A stretch of 64,000 nt of DNA from DASTSN01 sp035549175 (GCA_035549175.1 DASZRL010000065.1:20723-84722); one strand, 5' to 3'; numbered from the stretch's first letter, positions 9,590 to 18,773 are shown. The notes: generated from the sequence alone by a model not told the origin. Numbers and translations are program-made.

Positions 9590-10519
9590 TTAATTTTTCA
9601 GTTTTTGTAGGCTGGCCAGAATCCGGTCGTAGGTTTCCTCCTCAGAGAGCTTTTCAGGCACAAAGGGTTGTCCGATTACCTGCTCATATAATTCGATGTA
9701 TCGCTTGGAAATGGTCTGCACCCACTCATCGCTCATCTCCGGAACCACCTGGCCTTCTTTTCCCATAAACCCGTTGGCAATGAGCCATTCGCGTACGAAC
9801 TCCTTGCTCAATTGCTTTTGCCGTTCGCCGCTGGCCTGCCGCTCAGCGAACCCTTCGGCGTAAAAATACCGGGAGGAATCGGGGGTATGGATTTCATCCA
9901 TCAGGTAAATTTCGTTACCAATCCTGCCGAATTCATATTTGGTATCCACCAGGATCAACCCCTGCCGGGCCGCAATCGCCCTGCCCCGCTCAAACAATTG
10001 CAGGGCATAGGATTCCAGGACAGCCCATTCTTTTTCGGAAGCCAGTCCCGCAGCGATAATTTCTGTCCGGGAAATATCCAGGTCGTGCCCCTTTTCCGCC
10101 TTGGTGGTAGGCGTTATGATCGGGCTGGGGAAATAATCATTTTCTTTCAGCCCATCCGGAAGGTTCACGCCACAAAGCGTCCTTTCTCCGGAAGAATAGG
10201 TCCTCCAGGCATGCCCGGTCAGGTTACCACGCACCACCATCTCGATCCGGAACGGCTGGCATTTCTTTCCGACTGAGACATGGGGTGCCGGGACATCCAG
10301 CAGCCAGGAAGGGCATATATCGGAAGTGGCCCGCAACATATAGGCAGCAATTTGATTCAACACCTGGCCCTTGTAGGGTATGGGCCGGGGAAGGATCACA
10401 TCAAAAGCCGAAATACGGTCGCTGGCGACCATAACCAACCATTGGTCCATAATGGTGTACACATCACGCACTTTACCGCGGTAAAATGCGGTCTGGCCGG
10501 GGAAACTATAAGGAGTCAT
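9590..10519 (-). CDS. purC: Phosphoribosylaminoimidazole-succinocarboxamide synthase
   Basis: PurC joins CAIR and aspartate using ATP to make SAICAR in purine synthesis. The protein shows KVRDVY near the N-terminus, SDRISAFDV, the GQVLNQIAAY stretch, RGNLTGHAW and VDTKYEFG. At 309 residues it is the longer, yeast-like form rather than the ~237-residue enterobacterial one. The -7 box TATTTTCG ends only 4 nt before the ATG, so the message may be leaderless. purM is in this window but not linked. Confidence 0.96.
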   Translation of the reverse strand: MTPYSFPGQTAFYRGKVRDVYTIMDQWLVMVASDRISAFDVILPRPIPYKGQVLNQIAAYMLRATSDICPSWLLDVPAPHVSVGKKCQPFRIEMVVRGNLTGHAWRTYSSGERTLCGVNLPDGLKENDYFPSPIITPTTKAEKGHDLDISRTEIIAAGLASEKEWAVLESYALQLFERGRAIAARQGLILVDTKYEFGRIGNEIYLMDEIHTPDSSRYFYAEGFAERQASGERQKQLSKEFVREWLIANGFMGKEGQVVPEMSDEWVQTISKRYIELYEQVIGQPFVPEKLSEEETYDRILASLQKLKN

Positions 10520-10523
10520 GGTT

Positions 10524-10531
10524 CGAAAATA
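10524..10531 (-). promoter_or_regulatory. -7 element of purC, immediately before the ATG
   Basis: TATTTTCG on the minus strand resembles the Bacteroidota -7 box with a C at position 7. Only AACC separates it from the purC ATG, which would put the transcription start at or next to the start codon. No -33 element was confirmed. Confidence 0.45.
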
Positions 10532-10671
10532 AGCAGGGCAGCCGCACGGGCCAACCCCATAAAGCCTAAAATTTCAACATTTTATCCTTTTTCAGAAAAA
10601 AATTAAATTTCCGGATCAAAATCCTAATTCTTATTTTTCCATAGGATTCTTCTAATCCAAAAACTGCCTAT

Positions 10672-13377
10672 ATGAGAAAATGCTTGCCCCTGACCATTGC
10701 GCTTTTTCTGGCGTCTGTACTAACAAACGCTGGCTTTTCCCAGGCGATCACCCTTACCGGAACCGTACGCAACAGCTCGACCAAGGAAGTCGTTTCGGCG
10801 GTCTCCGTAACGATCAAGGCCGCCCAGGGTGGAACGTATACGTCCGAGGAGGGAAATTTTAAGCTTACGGTGCCTCACCTCCCTGTTACGCTCATTTTCA
10901 GTTCGATCGGTTTTGAAACCAAGGAGGTGGTTGTCACCAGCGCCTCCGAACCCATTGAGGTATTGTTCATTCCCACCTCCTCCCTGGGTCAGGAAGTCGT
11001 CATTTCAGCGTCCAGGCTACCGGAAAGAATTCTTGAGTCACCTGTATCCATCGAGCGGGTAAGCAGTGCCAGCATCCGGACCGCCCCGGCCTCCAATTAT
11101 TACGATATGGTTACGAACCTGAAGGGTGTAGACGTAGTCGCCTCCTCGCTTACCTTCAAAACTCCCACAACCCGGGGCTTCGCGGGAAGCGGCAATACCC
11201 GGTTCAACCAGCTCGTCGACGGGATGGATAACCAGGCCCCCGGACTAAACTTTTCGGTGGGTAGCGTAATCGGCCTGACGGAGCTGGATGTTGATAATAT
11301 GGAATTGTTACCGGGCGCTTCTTCTGCCCTGTACGGTCCCGGGGGCATGAACGGTACGCTGCTGATCACGAGCAAGGACCCGTTCAAATACCAGGGGCTA
11401 TCGATGCAGATCAAGCAGGGTATTATGCATACCGATGGCAGGGAGCGGAGCCTGTCCCCCTATTATAACTGGTCCCTTCGCTGGGCACACCAGGTCTCCG
11501 ACAAGCTTGCGTTTAAGCTCAATACGGAGCTGATCCAGGCAAAAGACTGGTTGGCGGACGATTACCGGAATTACAAGCGGCTGGGAACCAGCGGCCAGAT
11601 TGTACCGGGTACCCGGGCAACCGACCCTAATTACGACGGGGTTAATGTATACGGAGACGAAACCACGGTAAACCTGAAGGACGTGCTGAACCAGATTGCC
11701 CAACAGGTTCCATTCTGGCAGAGTTATGTCAGCTCGCTTCCGTCCGATATCCCGGTTTCCCGGACCGGTTATACCGAGAAGGAAGTGGCCAATCCCAATA
11801 CCGTGAATTACAAGATTTCCGGGGCAGTCCATTATAAGTTTACCAGCAAGCTGGAAGGTATCCTGGAAGGATTCTGGGGAACCGGGAACACGGTTTATAC
11901 CGGCAGCCAGCGATATTCCCTCAAGGACCTGAAGATGGCCCAATACAAGCTGGAATTAAAAGCCAAGAACTGGTTCCTCCGCGGATACACTACCCAGGAA
12001 AATGCGGGAGAATCCCATAACCTGACCGTTACGACACAGTTGTTCAACGAGGCCTGGAAACCCAGCACGACCTGGTATCCGCAATATGCCTTTGCCTACC
12101 TGAACGCCAAGATGGCCGGAAGTTCCGACCTGGATGCCCATAAAATCGCCCGGGCCGCAGCGGACCAGGGGCGGCCGGTAGCCGGTTCGGATCTGTTCAA
12201 GAGCCTTTTTGACAAAGTGCGGAAACTGCCTATACCCCAGGGCGGCCTGTTCCTGGATAAGACCGACCTGTGGATGGTGGAAGGGCAATACAACCTGTCC
12301 AGTGCCATTAAGTTTGCAGACCTGATTGTCGGCGGAAACTGGAAACAATATGTACTGAACAGTGAAGGCACCCTGTTTGCCGACAAGCCCGGCCATCCCA
12401 TCGCCATTAACGAATACGGAGCTTATGCCCAGCTGAGCAAGGAGATTGTCAAGGATGTGCTCAAACTATCAGCCGCCGGCCGGTATGATAAGAATGAAAA
12501 TTTCCAGGGCCGGTTTACCCCACGGCTGACAGCCCTGATTACGCCGGTAAAGAATCACAATTTCCGGTTCTCCTACCAGACGGCCTACCGCTTCCCCAGT
12601 ACCCAGCAACAATGGATTGATCTGGATATCGGTACCGGTCGCCTCCTGGGTGCGAACCGGTTCCTGTGGGAGAAATATAACCTGATCAGCAACCCCGGCT
12701 ACGATCCAAGTACTGTACCTCCGCAGGGTAACAATCCCACCCGCATTGAATACCAGGAAGTCAAGCCGGAATCCGTCAGCTCCTTTGAAGTGGGTTACAA
12801 ATCCCTGATTGCCAAAAAAGTATTGATCGATGTATATGGGTACTGGGGCAATTATGAAAACTTCCTGTCACGCCGCGATGTGATCCAATTTCCCAATGGC
12901 GTGCCCGGGCCGGTTTACAACGGATATTCCATCGTGGTGAATTCCCCCGAAAAGGTAAAAACCTACGGGTGGGGTGCCAGTGTGGAATGGCAGCTTCCTG
13001 CCAATTTCACGATTGCTGCCAACGCCTCCTCGGATAAGATCAAGGATGTGCCTGCCGGATTCCACGCCTATTTCGATGTGCCCAAGCTGCGCACCGTGCT
13101 TTCCCTGGCCAATTCCGGTTTTGGTCCGCAGAAGTTGTTCGGATTTAACGTGATGTGGCGCTGGCAGGATGCATTTTTTTATGAAAATGACTTTGCCCAG
13201 GGAGATTTGCCCGCCTACCATACCGTGGATGCCTCGATCAGTTACAAACGGCCGAAGATCCGCTCCATCATCAAGTTGGGTGCGACCAACCTGCTTAACC
13301 AGTATTACCGCACGGCAGTGGGCAACCCGAGCATAGGCGGCCTGTATTATGTCAGTTTTGCCTACAATGTCCTGTAA
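10672..13377 (+). CDS. TonB-dependent receptor with CarboxypepD_reg-like domain
   Basis: This 901-residue outer-membrane receptor starts with a signal peptide (cleaved near NAGFSQA). A CarboxypepD_reg-like beta-sandwich follows (about 26-100, TLTGTVRNSSTKEVVSAV to SSIGFETKEV). The plug domain (about 110-240) carries the SALYGPGGMNGTLLI motif, and a 22-strand barrel ends in an aromatic strand (YYVSFAYNVL). It takes up an unidentified ligand using TonB energy. The stop codon overlaps the start of the FAS1 lipoprotein gene by one base (TAATG), so the two are probably translationally coupled. The partner is not a SusD protein, which is unusual for this receptor class. Confidence 0.93.
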   Translation: MRKCLPLTIALFLASVLTNAGFSQAITLTGTVRNSSTKEVVSAVSVTIKAAQGGTYTSEEGNFKLTVPHLPVTLIFSSIGFETKEVVVTSASEPIEVLFIPTSSLGQEVVISASRLPERILESPVSIERVSSASIRTAPASNYYDMVTNLKGVDVVASSLTFKTPTTRGFAGSGNTRFNQLVDGMDNQAPGLNFSVGSVIGLTELDVDNMELLPGASSALYGPGGMNGTLLITSKDPFKYQGLSMQIKQGIMHTDGRERSLSPYYNWSLRWAHQVSDKLAFKLNTELIQAKDWLADDYRNYKRLGTSGQIVPGTRATDPNYDGVNVYGDETTVNLKDVLNQIAQQVPFWQSYVSSLPSDIPVSRTGYTEKEVANPNTVNYKISGAVHYKFTSKLEGILEGFWGTGNTVYTGSQRYSLKDLKMAQYKLELKAKNWFLRGYTTQENAGESHNLTVTTQLFNEAWKPSTTWYPQYAFAYLNAKMAGSSDLDAHKIARAAADQGRPVAGSDLFKSLFDKVRKLPIPQGGLFLDKTDLWMVEGQYNLSSAIKFADLIVGGNWKQYVLNSEGTLFADKPGHPIAINEYGAYAQLSKEIVKDVLKLSAAGRYDKNENFQGRFTPRLTALITPVKNHNFRFSYQTAYRFPSTQQQWIDLDIGTGRLLGANRFLWEKYNLISNPGYDPSTVPPQGNNPTRIEYQEVKPESVSSFEVGYKSLIAKKVLIDVYGYWGNYENFLSRRDVIQFPNGVPGPVYNGYSIVVNSPEKVKTYGWGASVEWQLPANFTIAANASSDKIKDVPAGFHAYFDVPKLRTVLSLANSGFGPQKLFGFNVMWRWQDAFFYENDFAQGDLPAYHTVDASISYKRPKIRSIIKLGATNLLNQYYRTAVGNPSIGGLYYVSFAYNVL

Positions 13378-14594
13378 TGACCTTTACCTCTAAAACTGCG
13401 AATATGCTACGCACCATACATAATGTAACTCGTAAGTCCCTTTGGGGCCTCGGATTATTGATTGTGTTGGCTTCCTGCAATAAGGATTTGCCGGAGCCAG
13501 AACCCATTGTTCCGCCGACACCCAGCGGTTCCTCCATCGCGGATATTGTGGCGGGAGATCCCAATTACAGTATACTGAAGGCGGCTATCACCCGGGCCAA
13601 TCTGACCACCCTGCTTTCGGACAAATCCAAGGTATTCACCTTGTTCGCTCCGGATAACGCCGCCTTCCAGTTCTCAGGCATCCCCAATGAGGCGGCGATC
13701 AATTTCTTCCGCCCGGGCCAGCTAGACACCCTGCTCCGGTACCACCTGATAGGCGGGCTGGCCTATGGGTCCTCGAGCATTTCAACCGCGTTTCCCAACA
13801 TGTACCTCCAAAGCATGTTTGTCCTGGCGCCTCCTTCCACCGCCCTGCCCCCGGGCCTTCGAATGCCCATTTTCCCGTCCCGGAATAGTTTTGGATTTTT
13901 TGTGAATAACATACCCGTCACCCAGGCGGATATCAGTGCGGCCAACGGCGTAATTCACCGGGTGGCCGCGGTTGTGGCACCGCCCTCCCAATATCTGTGG
14001 GACCGCATCAACGCCGATCCCAACCTGACCTACCTCAAGGCTGCCATTCAGCGGGCCGATAGCGGGGCGGCAGCTTCCAGTTCCCTGCAGGCCGCATTGC
14101 AAAACCCGGCCGCGAATCTTACGGTATTTGCGCCGACCAATACGGCATTCCAGCAGATTTTAACAGGCGAGATAACCCTTTACCTCATGGGCCAGGGTAT
14201 GGACCAGGTAACGGCTTCGGCTACGGCAACCGCCCTGGCATCATCGCCCACCGTATTTCAGAATCCGGCGCTTTTCAGTGTATTGACGGCCCAGGTGGTC
14301 CAGGGAATCGTCGTATACCATTTGCTGGGAAACCGGGCCTTTTCCATCAACCTGCCCAATGACGATACGAATTATCCGACGCTGCTGAATACGGCCATAC
14401 CTGCTCACCCGGGAGTAACCATCAGCGCCAGTTTCGGGTATACCGGAGTAACCGCTGCCACGATCAAAGGGCTTGGCAATCCTTCCGCCGCCAATTTGCT
14501 GATCAATCCGACACCAGCGCCCAACGGCACCAGCGATCAGTTGTATATCAACGGTGTCCTCCACGAAATTGACCAGGTGCTATTGCCTCAGTAA
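13377..14594 (+). CDS. Lipoprotein with two fasciclin (FAS1) domains
   Basis: The product has a type II signal peptide with lipobox L-A-S-C, then a proline-rich spacer (PEPEPIVPPTP) and two FAS1 domains (about residues 55-200 and 208-403). Domain 1 has FTLFAPDNAAFQ and ANGVIHRV; domain 2 has LTVFAPTNTAFQ and INGVLHEIDQVLLP. FAS1 modules mediate adhesion or ligand binding and are surface-exposed in Bacteroidota. The start overlaps the receptor stop by one base; an in-frame ATG at 13404 gives a more compact signal peptide and is possible. Context suggests it is the surface partner of the upstream TonB receptor. Confidence 0.92.
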   Translation: MTFTSKTANMLRTIHNVTRKSLWGLGLLIVLASCNKDLPEPEPIVPPTPSGSSIADIVAGDPNYSILKAAITRANLTTLLSDKSKVFTLFAPDNAAFQFSGIPNEAAINFFRPGQLDTLLRYHLIGGLAYGSSSISTAFPNMYLQSMFVLAPPSTALPPGLRMPIFPSRNSFGFFVNNIPVTQADISAANGVIHRVAAVVAPPSQYLWDRINADPNLTYLKAAIQRADSGAAASSSLQAALQNPAANLTVFAPTNTAFQQILTGEITLYLMGQGMDQVTASATATALASSPTVFQNPALFSVLTAQVVQGIVVYHLLGNRAFSINLPNDDTNYPTLLNTAIPAHPGVTISASFGYTGVTAATIKGLGNPSAANLLINPTPAPNGTSDQLYINGVLHEIDQVLLPQ

Positions 14595-14606
14595 AAATAG
14601 ACGACT

Positions 14607-14642
14607 CCTGAAAAGGGTCCTGATTCCAGGGCCCTTTTCAGG
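14607..14642. terminator. Bidirectional hairpin terminator
   Basis: A perfect 11-bp inverted repeat (CCTGAAAAGGG at 14607-14617 with CCCTTTTCAGG at 14632-14642) lies between two convergent genes, the FAS1 gene ending at 14594 and the coiled-coil gene ending at 14652. A-rich sequence before it and T-rich sequence after it let it act in both directions. Confidence 0.75.
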
Positions 14643-14651
14643 GTTTATTCA

Positions 14652-15581
14652 TCAACGAAGTGTGGTGGAGGCTTCCCCGATTCGGACCCCATTGTGATAA
14701 ACCTTCAGCTGGTAGGTTCCCTTGGTGAACTGGTCATAATCGAGGGAAAATATGATTCGCTTCTGCTCACTGCGGGTGTAATCAAATTTAACGGTCCGGG
14801 TATATGGCTGCCGGCCCTCATTCTTGGTATCAAAATAATCTGATTCCCAAACCGGATTGGTGATAACCCGGCCTTCCGGGTCGGTCAGCATGACGACAAT
14901 CATGGTATGGGGCAGGTCCGTTACCCCGTTTTGCAGGAACATGGACACCACAAACTTATCGGCCTTGCGGGCCAGGTCCGTTTCCACTTCCCGGATATGA
15001 TTGGCTTTCACATCGATGGCGGCTACTTTTACGTCACTGGCCGTAAGGGTGTAGGCATTGGTAACGATCTCATTTAACTGCTTGTTCTGGGATTCCAGCG
15101 TACTTACATTATGTTCCAGGTCCTGGATTTGGTGGGTGAGCAGGGAAAGGGTGCTGTCCAGGCGGGTCTTGTCTTTTTCCAGCGAGGTGCTGTGCTCCCT
15201 GAGCTCATCGATCCTGGCACGAAGCTCGTTAATCTTGTCGCGGGCATTATTCAGTTCACTCTTGGTAATGTTTCGTTTGCTGAGGATATCACTGATTTCC
15301 GTCCTGAGGGAATTGATCTGGAGGACGCGGGTATCCAGCTGGCCTTTCAGGGAATCCATATTGGACCTTGTCGAATCCAGCCGGACATCCAGCCTGCCTA
15401 CGGTCTCGGCGTAAAATTTCTGGAGGGAATCCCGGATGGCATCCGCCAGCGCCGCCGAGTCCCGGATGTACACATTGTTTCGCTGGTTAACATACCGGTT
15501 CTTATCATATAAATGATAAATCCAGGTGGCCGTCAGACCCATGGATAATAACAGTAATAAAAGGGGTTTTGATGTCTTCAT
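14652..15581 (-). CDS. Single-pass coiled-coil protein, paralogue A (unknown function)
   Basis: This 309-residue protein has one N-terminal hydrophobic segment (about residues 6-22, followed by HLYDKNRYVNQ). A long coiled coil follows (about 45-170) with repeated Leu/Glu/Ser heptads such as LRTEISDIL and LRARIDELRE. The C-terminal ~130 residues form a predicted beta-rich domain with VVMLTDPEGRVITNP and YHNGVRIGEASTTLR. The neighbour at 15732-16709 has the same architecture and matching C-terminal motifs, so the two are tandem paralogues. The likely topology is inner-membrane anchored with a periplasmic rod and head. I do not recognise a named family. Confidence 0.85.
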   Translation of the reverse strand: MKTSKPLLLLLLSMGLTATWIYHLYDKNRYVNQRNNVYIRDSAALADAIRDSLQKFYAETVGRLDVRLDSTRSNMDSLKGQLDTRVLQINSLRTEISDILSKRNITKSELNNARDKINELRARIDELREHSTSLEKDKTRLDSTLSLLTHQIQDLEHNVSTLESQNKQLNEIVTNAYTLTASDVKVAAIDVKANHIREVETDLARKADKFVVSMFLQNGVTDLPHTMIVVMLTDPEGRVITNPVWESDYFDTKNEGRQPYTRTVKFDYTRSEQKRIIFSLDYDQFTKGTYQLKVYHNGVRIGEASTTLR

Positions 15582-15668
15582 GCAACCAGTGAATCAGGAC
15601 ATATCGTTACCAAATCCGAATGGGGAGGGACAATATACACTTAATCGCCAAAAAATACGGCGGGGGGA

Positions 15669-15702
15669 CAAAAAAAACCGCCTCGTAAATTTACGAGACG
15701 GT
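15669..15702 (-). terminator. Rho-independent terminator of coiled-coil gene B
   Basis: The hairpin at 15677-15702 has outer arms ACCG/CGGT and an inner perfect palindrome CTCGTAAATTTACGAG. On the minus strand it is followed by a run of T. It lies between the stop of paralogue B and the start of paralogue A, so the two genes are probably transcribed separately. Confidence 0.85.
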
Positions 15703-15731
15703 CTGATTTTCAGGAGTTTAACGCTTCAGAA

Positions 15732-16709
15732 TTAACCAAACAAACCACCTTTACGGAGGGTTCGGGTCCCCTCGCCGATCTTGAATCCGTTGTGGTAGAT
15801 CTCAATTTTATAGTCCCCCTTCTGGAAGTCTTTCTGCTCCAGGGGTATCTGAACGTTCTTGCGGGTGTTCTGCTCGTACTGGATCGACACCTTGGAGGTG
15901 TAGGCTTTGTCCCCGTCGGTACGGGTGGTCAGGGTGCCGGAACCCAGGGAAGGATCAGAAATTACCTTGCCATCAGGGGCAGTCACCATGACATACATAT
16001 CCGCGGGGCCGGACTTGGCAATACGGTTTTCCACGTCGAAGGAAATGACCAGCTTATCTACCCGGCGGGCATTGGTAGTCACTTTTTCCTTGCCATTCTT
16101 CTTCTCTTTTACCGGTGTGATCTGGATGTTGGAGGCGCTGAAGGTAGAGCCTACATCCACGGTTTGTTGCAATTCCTGCTTTTCAGACGTGGTAGTAGCC
16201 AGATTTTGCTCCAGGGTCTGCTTTTCAGAAGTAAGCTGGGTATTGGCCGCAGTCAATTGCTGATTTTCACCGGTCAGGCGGGCTACTTCGGCCTCCAGGC
16301 CGTCTATCTTGCCATTGAGTTCCTGGATCAGTTTTTTGGCGTGGTCCAGTTCGGCAGCCGTTGCATTCTTCTTACGAAGGATGCCGTTGATCTCCGTTTT
16401 CAGCTTGGCTATTTCGGTCTGCTTGTCGCCCAGTTGTCCCTGCAGGGCATTGTTGGCCCCGGTGAGGGAATCCAGCCGGATGGTCACATCATCGTACATC
16501 TGCTTAAGGGAATCCCGCTGGGACATGTAAGACATGCTTTGCTGCTCGGTCTGCTGAAGCTTTTCGCCGGTCTTATTTTTGTCGTATAACAGGTAACCCC
16601 AGGTCCCTAACAGGAAGGCAGCCAGAATCCCGATCAGGATGTTCTTGCTACTGTTGCTTTTGGGGGGTTGGTTCTGCGGTGTGGCAGAAGGATAATTTGT
16701 TTCAGTCAT
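15732..16709 (-). CDS. Single-pass coiled-coil protein, paralogue B (unknown function)
   Basis: The 325-residue product has a Pro/Asn/Ser-rich cytoplasmic tail (about residues 1-22) and one transmembrane helix (about 24-42, then LLYDKNKTGEK). A long coiled coil (about 50-185) has repeats such as LTGENQQLTAANTQLTSE. The C-terminal beta domain shares VTAPDGKVISDP, KGDYKIEIYHNG and IGEGTRTLR with paralogue A. It extends a few residues further (KGGLFG). N-terminal tails differ, coiled coils are similar in length, and heads are conserved, which suggests duplication with retained head function. No enzymatic motif is visible. Confidence 0.85.
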   Translation of the reverse strand: MTETNYPSATPQNQPPKSNSSKNILIGILAAFLLGTWGYLLYDKNKTGEKLQQTEQQSMSYMSQRDSLKQMYDDVTIRLDSLTGANNALQGQLGDKQTEIAKLKTEINGILRKKNATAAELDHAKKLIQELNGKIDGLEAEVARLTGENQQLTAANTQLTSEKQTLEQNLATTTSEKQELQQTVDVGSTFSASNIQITPVKEKKNGKEKVTTNARRVDKLVISFDVENRIAKSGPADMYVMVTAPDGKVISDPSLGSGTLTTRTDGDKAYTSKVSIQYEQNTRKNVQIPLEQKDFQKGDYKIEIYHNGFKIGEGTRTLRKGGLFG

Positions 16710-16891
16710 TGTTGAAGGTTTTAGTCCTTAAAATTGAAATAGGTTGAGAAACTGCCGCTTTTCCAGGATCCTGCCTCTTATCAGGCCTGCAAAATGCGCG
16801 TTCGAACCGATTCTTCCTAAAACCGTGCCAGAAAGCAGGACCCGGTATCTGGCCCCTGGCAATAAGCCCCGGATCGGCATTATATTCTCTG

Positions 16892-16899
16892 TATCTTAG
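16892..16899 (+). promoter_or_regulatory. -7-like element of holA
   Basis: TATCTTAG resembles the local -7 consensus and ends 6 nt before the holA ATG, suggesting a leaderless or nearly leaderless message. I found no TTTG at the expected -33 position. Confidence 0.4.
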
Positions 16900-16905
16900 C
16901 AGGTT

Positions 16906-17904
16906 ATGACAGCTGACAAGATCATAGGTGACTGGCTGAAAGGTGTCTACAAGCCGGTGTACTGGCTGGAAGGAGAAGAAGATTACTTTATTGACAAAGT
17001 GATGCACTTTGCGGAAACCCGTATTCTGTCGGAGTCTGAAACCGGCTTCAACCTGACTGTCTTTTACGGGAAAGACGCCGATTGGGCCAGCGTCATCAAT
17101 GCCTGCAGGAGGTATCCCATGTTTTCGGAAAGGCAGGTCGTGTTGTTAAAGGAAGCCCAGCAGATGCGGGATATTGACAAACTGGAGTCTTATGTGGAAA
17201 ATCCCTTGAAATCCACCGTGTTTGTGGTAGGTTACAAGGAAAAAAAGCTGGATGGCCGGACCCGGTTATCCAAAATACTGAAGGAAAAGGCCGTGGTACT
17301 GACAACAAAAAAAATGGGCGAGGGGCAGCTTCCGGAATGGATAAACAACCTGGTGAGCAGCCGGGGTTACGCCATTTCACCGGTAGGCCTCCGGCTCCTG
17401 GGGGACCATATCGGGAATGACCTCAGCCGGATCGAAAATGAAATCGACAAGATCTCCGTAAACCTGGGCACTCGCAAGACCATCACGGAAGAGGATATTG
17501 AAAAATTTGTGGGCGTCAGCAAGGAGTTTAATGTTTTTGAGTTGCAGGCTGCCATCGCCACCCGTAACCTGGAAAAAGCCATGCGGATTATTCAATACTT
17601 TACTGCAAATCCCAAAGCGGCCCCCATCCAGCTGATCCTGCCGTCCCTCTATGGCTTCTTCAGCAAGGTATTTGCCCTCTATGGGGTGCCGTCCCGAGAT
17701 GAAAAGACCCTTTCGGCAGCCCTGGGTATTCATTCGTTTTTCGTCCGGGACTATATCAAGGCAGCGCAGGTCTATTCCTACCCGGAAATCGAGCGGGTAT
17801 TGCTTTTATTGCATGAATATAACCTGAAGAGCATCGGGGTGGGCGACAGCGGAACCCCGGAAGGATCCCTGTTAAAGGAAATGATCGTTAAAATGATCGC
17901 CTGA
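16906..17904 (+). CDS. holA: DNA polymerase III subunit delta
   Basis: HolA is the clamp-loader delta subunit that opens the beta sliding clamp. The 332-residue length and the overall pattern fit: an N-terminal AAA-like domain beginning KPVYWLEGEEDYFIDKV, the FSERQVVLLKEA segment where the beta-interacting helix lies, the central LSRIENEIDKIS stretch, and an alpha-helical C-terminal collar. There is no Walker A motif, as expected for delta. A lipoprotein gene follows on the same strand 78 nt later. Confidence 0.93.
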   Translation: MTADKIIGDWLKGVYKPVYWLEGEEDYFIDKVMHFAETRILSESETGFNLTVFYGKDADWASVINACRRYPMFSERQVVLLKEAQQMRDIDKLESYVENPLKSTVFVVGYKEKKLDGRTRLSKILKEKAVVLTTKKMGEGQLPEWINNLVSSRGYAISPVGLRLLGDHIGNDLSRIENEIDKISVNLGTRKTITEEDIEKFVGVSKEFNVFELQAAIATRNLEKAMRIIQYFTANPKAAPIQLILPSLYGFFSKVFALYGVPSRDEKTLSAALGIHSFFVRDYIKAAQVYSYPEIERVLLLLHEYNLKSIGVGDSGTPEGSLLKEMIVKMIA

Positions 17905-17982
17905 CCGGTCCTGGTTTCCGATAACTCATCCTTTATTGCTAATTTGAGGTGCCTGATACCCGTAAGGCTAATTATCCTTCAT

Positions 17983-18762
17983 ATGACCAACCTGATTAAG
18001 ATCCTTTTGCTGGCCGGAATAACCTGCCTGACAGGCTGCCTGGATATCACCCAGGACCTCACGGTGAATGCGGATGGCAGCGGCACCCTGGCCAATACCA
18101 CTGATTTAAGTGAAGTAATGAACATGGCCATGCAAATGGCCGGCGATAAGGCCCAGGAGGAAAAGATGCACATGGATACGGTTATCCGGTACCGCGATAT
18201 GCTGGATTCAGCCAGCCATATCAGCCCGGAAGAAAAAAACCTCCTGGCACCGGGGGTGCTTCACCTGGTCATGAACCAGGATTCCCAGAAATATTACCTC
18301 CGGTCCTCAGTCCCATTCCGGAAACTGGCCGATGTGGTTCCCCTGATTCAGGCACTTCAAAAAGGGAATTCCGGGAAAATGATGGGCACGGCCCTGAAAG
18401 AGCTGATGAAGGACCGGGGCGATAGTACCATGACTGACACAAGCAGGGGGGAGGATGCCCAGCCGGGAATGCCCGATAATTACCTGATAATCACATGCAA
18501 ACCAGGCCTGATTAGCCGGGTAGTGGATAAGCAGAAACTGGCGGCTCTCAGTCAGGATGAATCACTTGCCAAATTACGGGAAATGGGGGCTATGACCGGG
18601 CCGCTCAAGACCCATTTCGTCATTCACCTGCCGAGACCGGCCAAGAAAGTGGAAGGTAAAAATGTCAGGCTATCCGGCGACCGCAGGCAGGTAACCATCT
18701 CCAATGAGCTGGATGACCTGTACGATGATCCGTCGTCTTTTGAATTCCAGGTAACCTATTAG
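17983..18762 (+). CDS. Lipoprotein of unknown function
   Basis: This ATG begins a type II signal peptide (MTNLIKILLLAGIT) with lipobox L-T-G-C. The open frame extends to a TTG at 17944, but that start would lengthen the signal unnaturally. The mature part opens with DITQDLTVNADGSGTL, a beta-hairpin style seen in Bacteroidota lipoproteins whose bodies report on secreted signals. The rest is mixed alpha/beta with a charged middle and no recognisable catalytic motif. The protein is 259 residues. It converges with ribF at 18774, only 11 nt away. Function unknown. Confidence 0.8.
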   Translation: MTNLIKILLLAGITCLTGCLDITQDLTVNADGSGTLANTTDLSEVMNMAMQMAGDKAQEEKMHMDTVIRYRDMLDSASHISPEEKNLLAPGVLHLVMNQDSQKYYLRSSVPFRKLADVVPLIQALQKGNSGKMMGTALKELMKDRGDSTMTDTSRGEDAQPGMPDNYLIITCKPGLISRVVDKQKLAALSQDESLAKLREMGAMTGPLKTHFVIHLPRPAKKVEGKNVRLSGDRRQVTISNELDDLYDDPSSFEFQVTY

Positions 18763-18773
18763 CCGGGCCGTAT

